This document shows positions 24,713 through 33,417 of a stretch of DNA of 64,000 nt, one piece after another. The position numbers and the translations under genes were made by a program. The notes under the pieces are model-generated. The model did no database searches. It was not told the origin of the DNA and was given only the letters and a program-made list of their open reading frames with translations. Where the stretch lies: positions 119,940 to 183,939 of the forward strand of contig NZ_MECL01000002.1 of assembly GCF_014596445.1 (NCBI RefSeq). The letters are read 5' to 3'. Origin of the DNA: Streptomyces sp. CBMA29 (GTDB taxonomy: Bacteria; Actinomycetota; Actinomycetes; Streptomycetales; Streptomycetaceae). Position 1 is the stretch's first letter. The number at the start of each line of letters is the position of its first letter.

Positions 24713-25741
24713 TCACGGCTTCGAGCTCACCTTGATCGCGCCCGAGACGATCTTCTGCTTGGCCGCGTCGAGCTGCGACTGGATGTCGGCGATGAAACCG
24801 CCGGACGTCGCCAGCGACACACCGTCGTTGGCCAGGTCGTACGTGTTGGTGCCGGTCTTGGCCTTGCCGTCGTGCACCGACTTGATCAGGTCGTACGTGG
24901 CCACGTCGACGTTCTTGATCGCCGAGGTCAGGATGTGGTCCTTGTACTTGGCCAGGGCCGGGTCCTCGTACTGGTCGGAGTCCACGCCGATCGCCCAGGC
25001 GCCGGCCTTGCCCGCCACCGCCTGGATCGCGCCGTCACCGGACAGACCGGCGGCGGTGTAGATCACGTCCACGCCGCTGTCGAGCATGCCCTGCGCCTTG
25101 CCCTGCGCCGACGTCGGGTCGTTGAAGCCCTTGGTGTCGGTCTCGTACAGGTACTGGCGGGTGAGCTGGACCGACGGCTTGGTGTCCTTGACGCCCTGGG
25201 CGAAGCCCGCGTCGAAGGTGCCGATCAGGGTGTTGTGCACACCGCCGATGAAGCCGACCTTGTTGGTCTTGGTCTTCAGGGCCGCGGCCACACCGGCGAG
25301 GTACGAGCTCTGCTCGGTGGCGAAGACCATCGAGTCGACGTTGGGCAGGTCCACGACCGAGTCGACGATGCCGAAGGTCACCTTGGGGTACTTCTTGGCG
25401 ATCTTCGTGACCGATTCGCCGTAGGTGAAGCCGACCGCCACGACGGGGTTGTAGCCGCCGCCCGCGAGGAGGTCGAGCCGCTGGTCGCGGTCGGACTCCG
25501 TCTCGCCGTTGCTGGCGGTCTGGTCCTTCGACCCGATCTTGAACTCCTTGACGGCCTTGTCCATGCCGCGGGCCGCGGAGTCGTTGAAGGAGTGGTCGCC
25601 ACGGCCGCCGACGTCGAAGGCGAGACCGACGCCCTTGTCCTTGCCACTGTCGGAGGAGCTGCTGCTGCCGCACGCGGTGGCAGTGAGCCCCAGAGTCGCG
25701 GACACCATACCCGCGACGATGATCTTGGATACCCGGCGCAA
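24713..25741 (-). CDS. BMP-family nucleoside-binding lipoprotein
   Basis: The 342-residue lipoprotein is the probable substrate-binding part of the nucleoside ABC system. The signal peptide ends with lipobox TATAC (about residue 25). The Bmp domain contains DVGGRGDHSFNDSA, VAVGFTYGE, GVHNTLIGTFDAG and GVDSDQYE, the ligand-site loops of the PnrA/BmpA family. TTG 25741 is the best start, with AAGGGGA upstream and a signal directly following; the frame is open to 25888. The gene is separate from the operon, 172 bases beyond the ATG of its longest frame. Confidence 0.92.
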   Translation of the reverse strand: MRRVSKIIVAGMVSATLGLTATACGSSSSSDSGKDKGVGLAFDVGGRGDHSFNDSAARGMDKAVKEFKIGSKDQTASNGETESDRDQRLDLLAGGGYNPVVAVGFTYGESVTKIAKKYPKVTFGIVDSVVDLPNVDSMVFATEQSSYLAGVAAALKTKTNKVGFIGGVHNTLIGTFDAGFAQGVKDTKPSVQLTRQYLYETDTKGFNDPTSAQGKAQGMLDSGVDVIYTAAGLSGDGAIQAVAGKAGAWAIGVDSDQYEDPALAKYKDHILTSAIKNVDVATYDLIKSVHDGKAKTGTNTYDLANDGVSLATSGGFIADIQSQLDAAKQKIVSGAIKVSSKP

Positions 25742-25794
25742 GAGGGTCCCCTTCAGTCTGAAGCGCCCCGTCCGGCGCTGGCTAAGCGGGAGCT

Positions 25795-25806
25795 TAACGC
25801 GCGTAG
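25795..25806. promoter_or_regulatory. variant of the nucleoside operator upstream of the BMP gene
   Basis: TAACGCGCGTAG matches ten of twelve positions of the palindrome. In the direction of transcription it is preceded by ACAT, where the ada copy has ATAT, extending the similarity. Confidence 0.5.
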
Positions 25807-25882
25807 ATGTCAGGTAAAGACCGAATGACGGCCCGTTATCGGATCGACGCATTTCAGCCAGGTGACGGACCGGTAGCGGGGG

Positions 25883-26047
25883 GTTCACCGGGTGTCAGGA
25901 CAGCAGGTGAACCTCCGGTTCACGGGTGTCGGGACGGGAGCTGAACCTCCGGTTCGCGGGTGTCGGGACGGGAGCTGAACCTCCGGTTCGCGGGTCTCAG
26001 GGCGGGAGCTGAACCTCCGGTTCGCCGGGCTCAGGACAGCAGGACAG
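25883..26047. repeat. 34-bp tandem repeats with an internal small palindrome
   Basis: Units starting at 25909, 25943, 25977 and 26011 repeat at exactly 34 bases, with partial copies on both sides. Each contains GAACCTCCGGTTC, a five-base inverted repeat with a TCC loop, in a G-rich context. The array spans the 3' end of the leftward amidohydrolase gene (stop at 26031). No spacer diversity exists, so it is not CRISPR. Confidence 0.9.
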
Positions 26048-27323
26048 CCGCCGTGAAAAGCTCCACGCCGACCGCGATCGCCCCCTCGTCCACGTCGAAA
26101 TCGCCCTGGTGCAGATCGCGCTTGGCGGCGTCGCCGACCGGCCGCACGCCGAGCCGGGCCAGCGCGCCCGGCACCCGCTCCAGATACCAGGAGAAGTCCT
26201 CGCCGCCCAGGCTCTGCTCGGTGTCCTCGATCGCGTGCAGGCCGTAGCGCGCGGTCATCGCGTCCCGCAGCAGCTCCACCGAGGCCGCCTCGTTGACCAC
26301 CGGCGGCACCCCGCGCTGGTACGTGATCTCGCACTTCGCCCGGTACATCGCCGTGATCTGGTCGATCACCTCGTGCACCAGGTCGGGTGCGTCGTGCCAG
26401 GCCGTCAGGTCCAGGCAGCGGACGGTGCCCTCCAACTCCGCGTACTGCGGGATGACGTTGGCCGCGTGCCCGGCCTGGATACGGCCCCACACGATGCTCA
26501 GCCCGGACCTGGGGTCCACGCGCCTGGCCAGTACGGCGGGCAGCTCGGCGGCGAGCTTCGCGGTGGCCATCACCAGGTCGGTGGTCAGATGCGGGCGGGC
26601 GCTGTGGCCGCCGGGGCCCTCCAGCGTCAGCGTCAGCCGGTCGGCGGCCGAGGTGATCGGGCCCTGGCGCAGCCCGATCCTGCCGACCTCCACCTTCGGG
26701 TCGCAGTGCACCGCGAGGATACGGTCGACGCCGTCGAGCACCTTCGCCTTGATCGCGTCCAGCGCGCCGCCGGGCATGATCTCCTCGGCCGCCTGGAACA
26801 CCAGCCGCACCGGGCGCGGCAGCCTGCCCCGCTTGTCCAGCTCCGCCAGGACCAGGCCGGCGCCGAGCACGATCGTGGTGTGCACGTCGTGGCCGCACGC
26901 GTGCGCCCGGCCCTCGACCGTCGAGCGGTACTCCACGGTCTTGGTGTCGGGCACCGGCAGCGCGTCCAGGTCGGCGCGCAGCGCGAGGCGCGGGCGCTTG
27001 GAGCTTGCCGCGCCGGTGTCGTCAGTGCTGCCTGTGCCGCCTCCGCTGCCGGTGTCGCCGATGTCGCACACGAGTCCGGTCCCGCCGGGCAGCACCCGCG
27101 GGCTCAGCCCCGCCCGCTCAAGCCGCGCCCTGATCTGCTCGGTCGTCCGGAATTCCTGCCGCCCCAATTCGGGGTTCCTGTGCAGGTCACGGCGGAAGGC
27201 GATCAGCTCGGCGCGCAGTCCGTCCGCCACGACGGTCTCGGCGAGACCGGACAGCACAGCCTCGGTCAGCCCGTCGGACGGCGGTGTAGGTGAATCGTTC
27301 ACCTCAGTCAGCGTAGGGCCCAT
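26031..27323 (-). CDS. M20-family amidohydrolase
   Basis: The 430-residue protein belongs to the M20 peptidase/aminoacylase group (amidohydrolase subfamily), which hydrolyses amide bonds of N-acyl amino acids or related conjugates. Seen are LHRNPELG near the N-terminus, LRADLDALP, HACGHDVHT (metal ligands), QAAEE (catalytic Glu) and GGEDFSWYL with the last ligand region. A Gly/Thr/Ser-rich insert (about 91-108) interrupts the first strands. AGGAG precedes ATG 27323 by six bases; an adjacent GTG (27326) is possible. The 3' end runs into the 34-bp repeat array. Substrate cannot be told. Confidence 0.88.
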   Translation of the reverse strand: MGPTLTEVNDSPTPPSDGLTEAVLSGLAETVVADGLRAELIAFRRDLHRNPELGRQEFRTTEQIRARLERAGLSPRVLPGGTGLVCDIGDTGSGGGTGSTDDTGAASSKRPRLALRADLDALPVPDTKTVEYRSTVEGRAHACGHDVHTTIVLGAGLVLAELDKRGRLPRPVRLVFQAAEEIMPGGALDAIKAKVLDGVDRILAVHCDPKVEVGRIGLRQGPITSAADRLTLTLEGPGGHSARPHLTTDLVMATAKLAAELPAVLARRVDPRSGLSIVWGRIQAGHAANVIPQYAELEGTVRCLDLTAWHDAPDLVHEVIDQITAMYRAKCEITYQRGVPPVVNEAASVELLRDAMTARYGLHAIEDTEQSLGGEDFSWYLERVPGALARLGVRPVGDAAKRDLHQGDFDVDEGAIAVGVELFTAAVLLS

Positions 27324-27326
27324 CAC

Positions 27327-27617
27327 CGGCTCCTCTTACGTGATCGGGAAAGTTTTTGTCCTGCGGGAGGAGAAGAAGTCGCCCGATCGGCGCATACCCA
27401 GTCACCCTCGGGGGTAAGAAAACTTTTTGGTCTCTTACACCCATACTGGCTCAACGAGCCGCCCCCCGCGAGGCAACGCGACCGTCCCCGACGCCCCCGC
27501 CTCACGGGTGAGGACCCTTACCTTACGACCCTCGTGTTACGGCAACGTGTGCCGCCCGCGTGTTCCGCCGCCCACCACGTCCGCCTGCGCGCCCAACGCG
27601 GCGGTTAGTCTCACGAC
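27327..27617. other. intergenic stretch between amidohydrolase and cutA remnant
   Basis: These 291 bases are unusually A/T-rich for the chromosome in the first 110 bases, with opposed runs (AAGTTTTTG and AAACTTTTTGG). They probably hold the divergent promoters. No gene or stable long hairpin is recognised. Confidence 0.5.
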
Positions 27618-27870
27618 ATGGGCGACTTCCTTCAGGTGAGCACTGCTACGGAAACTCGTGACCAGGCAGTGGAGTTGGCCGCGTCCGCGGTGCGTGAGCG
27701 GCTGGCCGCGGGGGCGCAGGTCGTCGGAGCGGTACCAGGCCCTTGAGGACCATCTGTTGAAGCACCATCCGTGGGACAACCCCGAGGTGTCGGCGGTGCC
27801 GATCGTCGCCGGTTCGGCGGCGTCCTTCCGGTGGATCGAGACGAACACCACGCCCGAAGCGGCCTCGTAA
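27618..27870 (+). pseudogene. cutA: cutA remnant with internal deletion and frameshift
   Basis: The first frame (27618-27746) gives MGDFLQVSTATETRDQAVEL and the rest of the CutA N-terminal half, up to AAGAQVVG, then stops after four altered residues. From 27727 another frame gives ERYQALEDHLLKHHPWDNPE and VSAVPIVAGSA, the CutA C-terminal half. The conserved centre (roughly thirty residues between these parts) is absent. CutA is a small trimeric protein once linked to divalent-cation tolerance. The deletion and frame change make a functional product unlikely. Confidence 0.85.
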
Positions 27871-27975
27871 CCCTCAGACCGCCGCCTTGTCGCGAGCGTG
27901 GCTGTCGTCGTACCTGGCGAGGTCGGCGTCATCGCCCTCGACCGCCGCGCTGGCGGTGCTGCTGGCGGATCGGGG

Positions 27976-29520
27976 TCAGGGGCGGGGGCCCAGGAGGCGG
28001 GTGTAGAGGTCGAGGAGGGGGGCGGACTCGGTCTGCCAGGACCATTGGCGGAGGATGTCGCTGCGGTCGTACGCCTTGCGGTAGCGGCGGGGGTTGGTGA
28101 GGACGGCGCCGACCGCGCGGACGAAGTCGGCGGTGTCGCGGGCGCGGAAGACCTCGCCGTTGCCGAGTTCGAGGGTGGCGGCGGCCATGGCGCGGACGTC
28201 GCTGACGACCACGGGCAGCCGGGCGTGGGCGTATTCGAAGTAGCGGGTGGCCAGCACCGTTTGGTGGTGCGGGAGTTGATGGACGGGCAGGACGCCGATG
28301 TCGGCGGAGGCGAGGAAGCGCGGGATCTCGGCGACGGGGACGTAGGGGAGGACGTGCAGCCGTCCGTGGACGCCGAGTTGAGCCGCGCGTTCGCGCAGTT
28401 CGCGCAGGTGCGGGTGGCCGGGGTCGGGTACGACGAAGGCGGCGTGCAGGTCGTACAGCCTGGGCAGCGCCTCCACGACGGTGGCCGGGCCGCGGTCCGG
28501 GGTGACCGGTCCGGTGTGCACCAACAGCGGGATGTCGGGCGCCAGATGGCAGCGCGCCCTGATGCCCGCGGGGTGCGCGGCGACGGAGGCGGCGGCCAGC
28601 GGCGGCGCGTTGCGGACCACGGCGGGCGTGGTCGACAGCCGGTGCCGTGCGCGCAACTCCCTTGCCAGGCCCTCGCCGACGGTGACGACGCCGTCGGCCT
28701 CGGGCGCGAAGGTCCGTTCGTACGCCTCGCCCGCCACGGCCGCGCGGCGGGAGGCGGCCGGGGTGCGCGGCGGCGCGTCCCACACGACCTCGATACGGTG
28801 TCCCGCCCCTTCGGCCCGCAGCGCCGCGCGGGTGGCGACGCCGAGCGCCCGGTGGCCGAGCGCGTGGATCAGATGCGGGCGGACGGCGTCCAGCACCGGG
28901 CCGTACGCGACCTCCTCGTCCAGCAGCCCGGGGTCGAGGCGGCGCCACGCGCGGCGGCCGAGCAGCAGCCGCAGCGTCTCGGTCACGAAGTTGTCCAGCC
29001 GGGCCGTCGGGCTTTCGCGGCGGCGGACCGCCGCCAGGTACTGCGCCGCGCGCAGCCGTGTCCATCCGGCCCGCAGTCCGTGCCGCAGCCACGCCAGCGC
29101 GTGGCCCGTGCGGGCCGCCGCGAGCAGCGGCAACGCCCGGTGCACGACGTCCAGTTCGGCGGTGCGGGTGACGAGCACCGCGCGCTCGGCCGTCACCAGC
29201 GTCGTCCGGTGGTCGTACGCCGCCGCGCTCCGGTACGCCAGCGGCCAGCGCAGTCCCGGTCTCGGCCGCCGCACCCTGTGCGCGCCGAGTACGCCGCGCA
29301 CGGCGACCTTCCGTACGTCCACGCCCTTCGGCGTCACCGTCGCCGGTGCCCTGCCGATCAGCGTCACCCGATAGCCCGCCGCCCGAGCCGCGTCCGCCAC
29401 TCTCAGCGCGCGCGAGTCGCCGTCCAATCCACCGGGGTCGCCTCCGGCGAGGATCGCTACGTGGGCCGGGGCCCTTAAACCCTCCGTCATTCCCGAAGCC
29501 AACCTCACGGGGGTGATCAT
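27976..29520 (-). CDS. glycosyltransferase (GT4-like, GT-B fold)
   Basis: The 514-residue protein has the GT-B pattern of family 4/1 transferases: an N-terminal Rossmann start (VAILAGGDPG), a linker, and a C-terminal nucleotide-sugar half with LLVHTGPVTPDRG, RLHVLPYVPVAEIPRFLASADIG split by short loops, and TRYFEYAHARLPVV, the usual acceptor/nucleotide E-containing region. It probably acts at the cytoplasmic membrane in wall glycopolymer synthesis, given the neighbouring Kdn-type genes. ATG 29520 lacks a ribosome-binding site; ATG 29490 may be the true start. Confidence 0.8.
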   Translation of the reverse strand: MITPVRLASGMTEGLRAPAHVAILAGGDPGGLDGDSRALRVADAARAAGYRVTLIGRAPATVTPKGVDVRKVAVRGVLGAHRVRRPRPGLRWPLAYRSAAAYDHRTTLVTAERAVLVTRTAELDVVHRALPLLAAARTGHALAWLRHGLRAGWTRLRAAQYLAAVRRRESPTARLDNFVTETLRLLLGRRAWRRLDPGLLDEEVAYGPVLDAVRPHLIHALGHRALGVATRAALRAEGAGHRIEVVWDAPPRTPAASRRAAVAGEAYERTFAPEADGVVTVGEGLARELRARHRLSTTPAVVRNAPPLAAASVAAHPAGIRARCHLAPDIPLLVHTGPVTPDRGPATVVEALPRLYDLHAAFVVPDPGHPHLRELRERAAQLGVHGRLHVLPYVPVAEIPRFLASADIGVLPVHQLPHHQTVLATRYFEYAHARLPVVVSDVRAMAAATLELGNGEVFRARDTADFVRAVGAVLTNPRRYRKAYDRSDILRQWSWQTESAPLLDLYTRLLGPRP

Positions 29521-29815
29521 TTGGTTACGTCAGCCTTGACGTGAGGCGAACGAGGCTCCGCCTTCCGCGGGGAGGGCGAGCGTCTTCGGGGCGCGGCCCC
29601 GTGCGTTCACCTGGCGGTGGGCCGCGCCCCGCAGGGGCGGGGGGCGCCTCCCGGACCCGCGCGGCCCGCCGCCGTCGGGCCGGTGGTCAGAAGACAACCG
29701 AATTGCCCCGCCGGGACGGGTGGTGACCCACAGGAGCGCTCCAGCCGGGCGCGCGGTTCCTCGCGCCCTGACGGGGCGCAAGCCCACCGTCAGGTGGACG
29801 GAGGGCGGCGAGCCG
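29521..29815. other. intergenic stretch without recognised gene
   Basis: These 295 bases contain several GC-rich inverted repeats of the terminator type but no convincing reading frame. They separate two leftward genes of the glycopolymer cluster. Confidence 0.4.
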
Positions 29816-30958
29816 TCAGAGATCCCCCGCGGGAGCGAGGCCGTGGAGGTCGCGGGCCGAGTGGTTGATGCCGGTCAGGAAGGTGTGGGCACGCGGCGAG
29901 GCGGCGGCCGTCAGCCACTCCTGGTCGATGTCGATGACGACGATACGGACTCCCGTACCGCCGAGCGCGAGCGGCAGCGTGTGCACGACCGTGGAGGGGA
30001 AGGACAGGACGGTCCGGCCGATCGGGCCGCGGCGGGCGACGAGTTCGAGCGGGAAGTCGGGCCGGACGATCTCCAGGCCGGTCTCGGCGGCGAGCCGGTG
30101 GAGCTTGTCGACGGCCTCGCGGCGGTGGGCGAAGTACCGCTTGGCGCCGTGCCGTTCGGCGAGCGAGCGGACGACGGCGAGGTACCGCTCGGGGTCGACG
30201 ACGCCGGTCTCGACGAGTGAGGTGCCGATCAGGTCGGTGCCCGCCAGGGTGCGCGGCGGCCCGAAGCGGCTGCGGGTCCAGGCGAAGCGGTTGGTGCGCA
30301 GCGCCATCCCCGGGGGCGGCGTCGCGGGCATCGCGCTGAAGAGTTCGACGTGACGGCGCTTGCCGGGTGTGAGGCGGCGGCGGGCCGCGGAGGAGAAGAT
30401 CCCGAAGGCCGCGTCGACGGGCGAACGGCGCCGCCCCGAGCGGTGCCAGCGCACCAACCGGCCGCCTCTGGCGAGGATTTCGGTGAACTCCATGGTCGCG
30501 GTGCCGTCGTCCACGACGGTCAGTTCGCGGGCACGGCACAGCGGGAGCAGCACCTGGACGAGCCGGGAGAACGGGTCGCCGATGACGAGGTGTTCGACCC
30601 GGAAGAGCAGCGGCGCGAGCGAGACCGCCGTACGCAGCAGGCCGCCGCGGCTGCCGCGGGCCTCGAACCAGCGGACCACCGCGCCCTCGTCGCGGGCGAG
30701 TTCGGCCATGCGGCGCAGTTGGCCGCGGCTGGTGGGGTCCACCGGGGACAGGACGACGACGGTGAGCGGTCGCGCGACCGGTTCCGGCTCGGCGGGTACG
30801 GCCGGTTCACCGGTGGTGCGGGCGGCGGGGACGGTGGGCGGATGGATGTGCGCCCACTCCAGGACGTTGAGGAGCTGGACGGGTGACTCGACGAGCGCGA
30901 CGGCGCCGATACCCGGTGCGGGCACCTGCCCGGCCGCGACTGCGGGCTTACCGGTCAT
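29816..30958 (-). CDS. sialyltransferase-like protein of the wall glycopolymer cluster
   Basis: The 380-residue protein begins its fold with VALVESPVQLLNVLEW, the opening characteristic of bacterial sialyl/Kdn-transferases of the GT52-like kind. Later segments HLVIGDPFSRLVQ and LTVVDDGTATMEF fit the same family, and the C-terminal half has SFPSTVVHTLP. It likely transfers a CMP-activated nonulosonic acid such as Kdn. A Pro/Ala-rich insert (about 40-65) is present. AAGGGGA precedes ATG 30958. The neuB-type gene lies 102 bases upstream in the same direction. Confidence 0.65.
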   Translation of the reverse strand: MTGKPAVAAGQVPAPGIGAVALVESPVQLLNVLEWAHIHPPTVPAARTTGEPAVPAEPEPVARPLTVVVLSPVDPTSRGQLRRMAELARDEGAVVRWFEARGSRGGLLRTAVSLAPLLFRVEHLVIGDPFSRLVQVLLPLCRARELTVVDDGTATMEFTEILARGGRLVRWHRSGRRRSPVDAAFGIFSSAARRRLTPGKRRHVELFSAMPATPPPGMALRTNRFAWTRSRFGPPRTLAGTDLIGTSLVETGVVDPERYLAVVRSLAERHGAKRYFAHRREAVDKLHRLAAETGLEIVRPDFPLELVARRGPIGRTVLSFPSTVVHTLPLALGGTGVRIVVIDIDQEWLTAAASPRAHTFLTGINHSARDLHGLAPAGDL

Positions 30959-31060
30959 GGCCGTTCCCCTTTGCCTCTGCGGTTGTGCGCGGGACCGGGA
31001 GACCCGAAGGTCCCGCGGTCCCGCCGGTCCTGGTCAGTGATCCCCGCCGCCCTTGCGGGG

Positions 31061-32002
31061 TCAGACGGCGGCGGGTGCCTCGACGCCCGCGGCCTCGGAC
31101 TCGGCGACGACGCCCGCGACACGGCGCAGCTTCTTCATCGGGCCGAGCTCGCCCTCGTAGACCTTCTTGACGCCGTCACCGAGGGAGGTCTCGATGATCC
31201 GGATGTCGCGCACCAGGCGCTCAAGGCCGGTCGACTCGACCGAGGCGGCCTGGTCGGAGCCCCACATGGCGCGGTCGAGGGTGATGTGCCGCTCGACGAA
31301 GACGGCGCCGAGCGCGACCGCGGCGAGCGTGGTCTGGAGGCCGACCTCGTGGCCGGAGTAGCCGACGGGCACGTTCGGGTACTCGGACTGGAGGGTGTTG
31401 ATCATGCGCAGGTTCAGCTCTTCGTGCTTGGCCGGGTACGTCGAAGTGGCGTGGCACAGCACGATGTTGTCGCTGCCGAGCACCTCGACCGCGTGCCGGA
31501 TCTGCTTCGGCGTGGACATGCCGGTGGACAGGATCACGGTGCGGCCGGTGCCGCGCAGGGCGCGCAGCAGGTCGTCGTCGGTCAGGCAGGCGGAGGCCAC
31601 CTTGTGGGCGGGCACGTCGAACTTCTCCAGGAAGGCGACGGACTCGACGTCCCACGGGGAGGCGAACCAGTCGATACCGCGCTTGCGGCAGTACTCGTCG
31701 ATCGACCGGTAGCCGGCCTCGTCGAACTCGACGCGGTGCCGGTAGTCGATGTACGTCATACGGCCCCAGGGGGTGTCGCGCTCGATCTCCCACTGGTCGC
31801 GCGGGGTGCAGATCTCCGGGGTGCGCTTTTGGAACTTGACCGCGTCGCAGCCCGCGGCGACGGCCGCGTCGATCAGTGCGAACGCGTTCTCCAGGTCGCC
31901 GTTGTGGTTGATGCCGATCTCGCCGGTGACGTAGACGGGCTGTCCGTTGCCGATGTGGCGGGAGCCGACGCGGCGGAGGTTTGCGGGGATGGCTGTGGTC
32001 AC
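31061..32002 (-). CDS. neuB: NeuB-type nonulosonic acid synthase lacking the SAF domain
   Basis: The 313-residue protein matches the TIM-barrel of N-acetylneuraminate/Kdn synthases, which condense phosphoenolpyruvate with a hexose (mannose derivative). Motifs: GEIGINHNGD, DAVKFQKRTPE, SPWDVESV, ILSTGMST, CHATSTYPA and GYSGHEVG, with ERHITLD. Family members normally add an antifreeze-like SAF domain of about 60 residues that closes the neighbour's active site. Here the protein ends soon after PMKKLRRV. GTG 32002 follows AAGGA; longer frames upstream are noncoding. It lies 88 bases from the cytidylyltransferase gene. Confidence 0.9.
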   Translation of the reverse strand: MTTAIPANLRRVGSRHIGNGQPVYVTGEIGINHNGDLENAFALIDAAVAAGCDAVKFQKRTPEICTPRDQWEIERDTPWGRMTYIDYRHRVEFDEAGYRSIDEYCRKRGIDWFASPWDVESVAFLEKFDVPAHKVASACLTDDDLLRALRGTGRTVILSTGMSTPKQIRHAVEVLGSDNIVLCHATSTYPAKHEELNLRMINTLQSEYPNVPVGYSGHEVGLQTTLAAVALGAVFVERHITLDRAMWGSDQAASVESTGLERLVRDIRIIETSLGDGVKKVYEGELGPMKKLRRVAGVVAESEAAGVEAPAAV

Positions 32003-32090
32003 GAGGGTGTTCCTTACGGGTTGGGACTGTCGGGGGGATGGATGTGTGCTGCCGGCGGGGCCGCGGTCGGCGGTCGCCGGCGGCTGCTTG

Positions 32091-33317
32091 TCAGCGGGCG
32101 AGAGTGGGGCCAAGCAGCCAGGCGGCGATCTCTCTGATCGCGCCGTGACCGCCCTGGGCGGTGGTGATGGCGCGGGCCGAGGCGCGCACCACGTCGTGGG
32201 CACCGGCGACGGCGACGGGCCAGCCGACCAGGCCGAAGCACGGCAGGTCGTTGACGTCGTTGCCCGCGTAGAGCACCCGCTCGGGCGCGATGCCGTTCTC
32301 CTCGCACCACTGCTTGAGGGCGAGGTCCTTGCGGTCGATGCCGTGCAGTACGGGGACCTGGAGCTTGCGGGCCCGTGCGGCGACGACCGCGTTGGTCTCG
32401 GTGGACAGGATGAGGACGGGCATTCCGGCGCGGCGCAGGGCCGCGACGCCGAGGCCGTCACCGCGGTGCACGGTGACCGACTCGTGCCCGTCGGCGTCGA
32501 TCAGCACCCGGTCGTCGGTCTGGGTGCCGTCGAAGTCGAGGACGACCGCGTCGACGTCGGCCCAGCCGGGGGTCGTCGTGCGCGGGTCGAGCAGCGGGGC
32601 GAGGGCGCGGGCCCGTTCGAGGTCGGCGGGTTCGTCGATCTCCAGTACGCGGGCCGGGTCGGTGCGCACCAGCGCGGTCCTGCCGAAGAAGCGGTGGTTC
32701 GCGGCGCGGAAGCCGTCGGCGCGCATCGCGTACGCGGTGCCGGTCTCCAGCAGGTCCTGCGGCCGGTCCTGGCGGCGCGGCCGGGTGGACTTGTCGTGGT
32801 TGACGCCGAAGCTCTCGCCTCCGGCGGGGAGCGGGGAACCGGCCACGTCCTGGGCCTCGCGCCATATGAAGCCGTGGAAGGGGGCGACGGTGTGGGCGGT
32901 GTCCGCGCCGCCGTCCAGCACCGCGGCGGCGACGCCGTCGACCTCCTCGGCGGTGATGAACGGGCTGGTGCACTGGACGAGCAGGACGACGCCGGTGGGC
33001 GCGCCGCTCATCGCCTCGTGGGCGTCCATCGCGTGCAGCACCGCGGCCTCGCTGGTCGCGGTGTCGCCCGCGATCGCCGCCGGGCGCAGGACGACTTCCG
33101 CGCCCGCGGCGCGCGCGACCTCGGCGATGGAGGGGTCGTCCGTGGAGACGACGACCGCCGTCACCCGCCCGGCCTCGACGCAGGCCGCCACCGCCCGCGC
33201 CACCAGCGGCACTCCGCCCACCGGCGCCAGGTTCTTCCCGGGCACCCCCTTGGACCCCCCGCGTGCGGGGATGACGGCCAGGACGCTTCCGGCCGGGGTA
33301 CGTGAGAGGTCGGTCAT
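32091..33317 (-). CDS. neuA: bifunctional CMP-nonulosonate cytidylyltransferase and HAD phosphatase
   Basis: The 408-residue fusion has an N-terminal cytidylyltransferase (about 10-235) with AVIPARGGSKGVPGKN and LVQCTSPF, and a C-terminal HAD domain (about 250-408) with DFDGTQTDD, ILSTET and YAGNDVNDL. It would dephosphorylate a 9-phosphate intermediate and activate the sugar acid to its CMP form. Such fusions are known for Kdn synthesis in Bacteroides and in animal CMAS. CAGGAGCC precedes ATG 33317. The set NeuB, NeuA-phosphatase and transferases suggests CMP-Kdn as donor. Confidence 0.9.
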   Translation of the reverse strand: MTDLSRTPAGSVLAVIPARGGSKGVPGKNLAPVGGVPLVARAVAACVEAGRVTAVVVSTDDPSIAEVARAAGAEVVLRPAAIAGDTATSEAAVLHAMDAHEAMSGAPTGVVLLVQCTSPFITAEEVDGVAAAVLDGGADTAHTVAPFHGFIWREAQDVAGSPLPAGGESFGVNHDKSTRPRRQDRPQDLLETGTAYAMRADGFRAANHRFFGRTALVRTDPARVLEIDEPADLERARALAPLLDPRTTTPGWADVDAVVLDFDGTQTDDRVLIDADGHESVTVHRGDGLGVAALRRAGMPVLILSTETNAVVAARARKLQVPVLHGIDRKDLALKQWCEENGIAPERVLYAGNDVNDLPCFGLVGWPVAVAGAHDVVRASARAITTAQGGHGAIREIAAWLLGPTLAR

Positions 33318-33417
33318 GAGGTGGCTCCTGTCAACTTTCGGGCCGCCGGGCCCTTGCGGCCGCACCCTGCGGAGAGGAGGGGCCCGATAGGGGCGCGTCC
33401 TCCGTGTATGCGGGGCG

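Noticed and set aside
25883..26047. Possible CRISPR array
   Set aside because: The repeats are directly tandem with a 34-base period and no unique spacers, and no cas gene is nearby.
27871..27975. Leftward protein fragment ending DDSHARDKAAV
   Set aside because: It looks protein-like but has only about 30 codons, no start and no recognised family, so I mention it only with the cutA decay.
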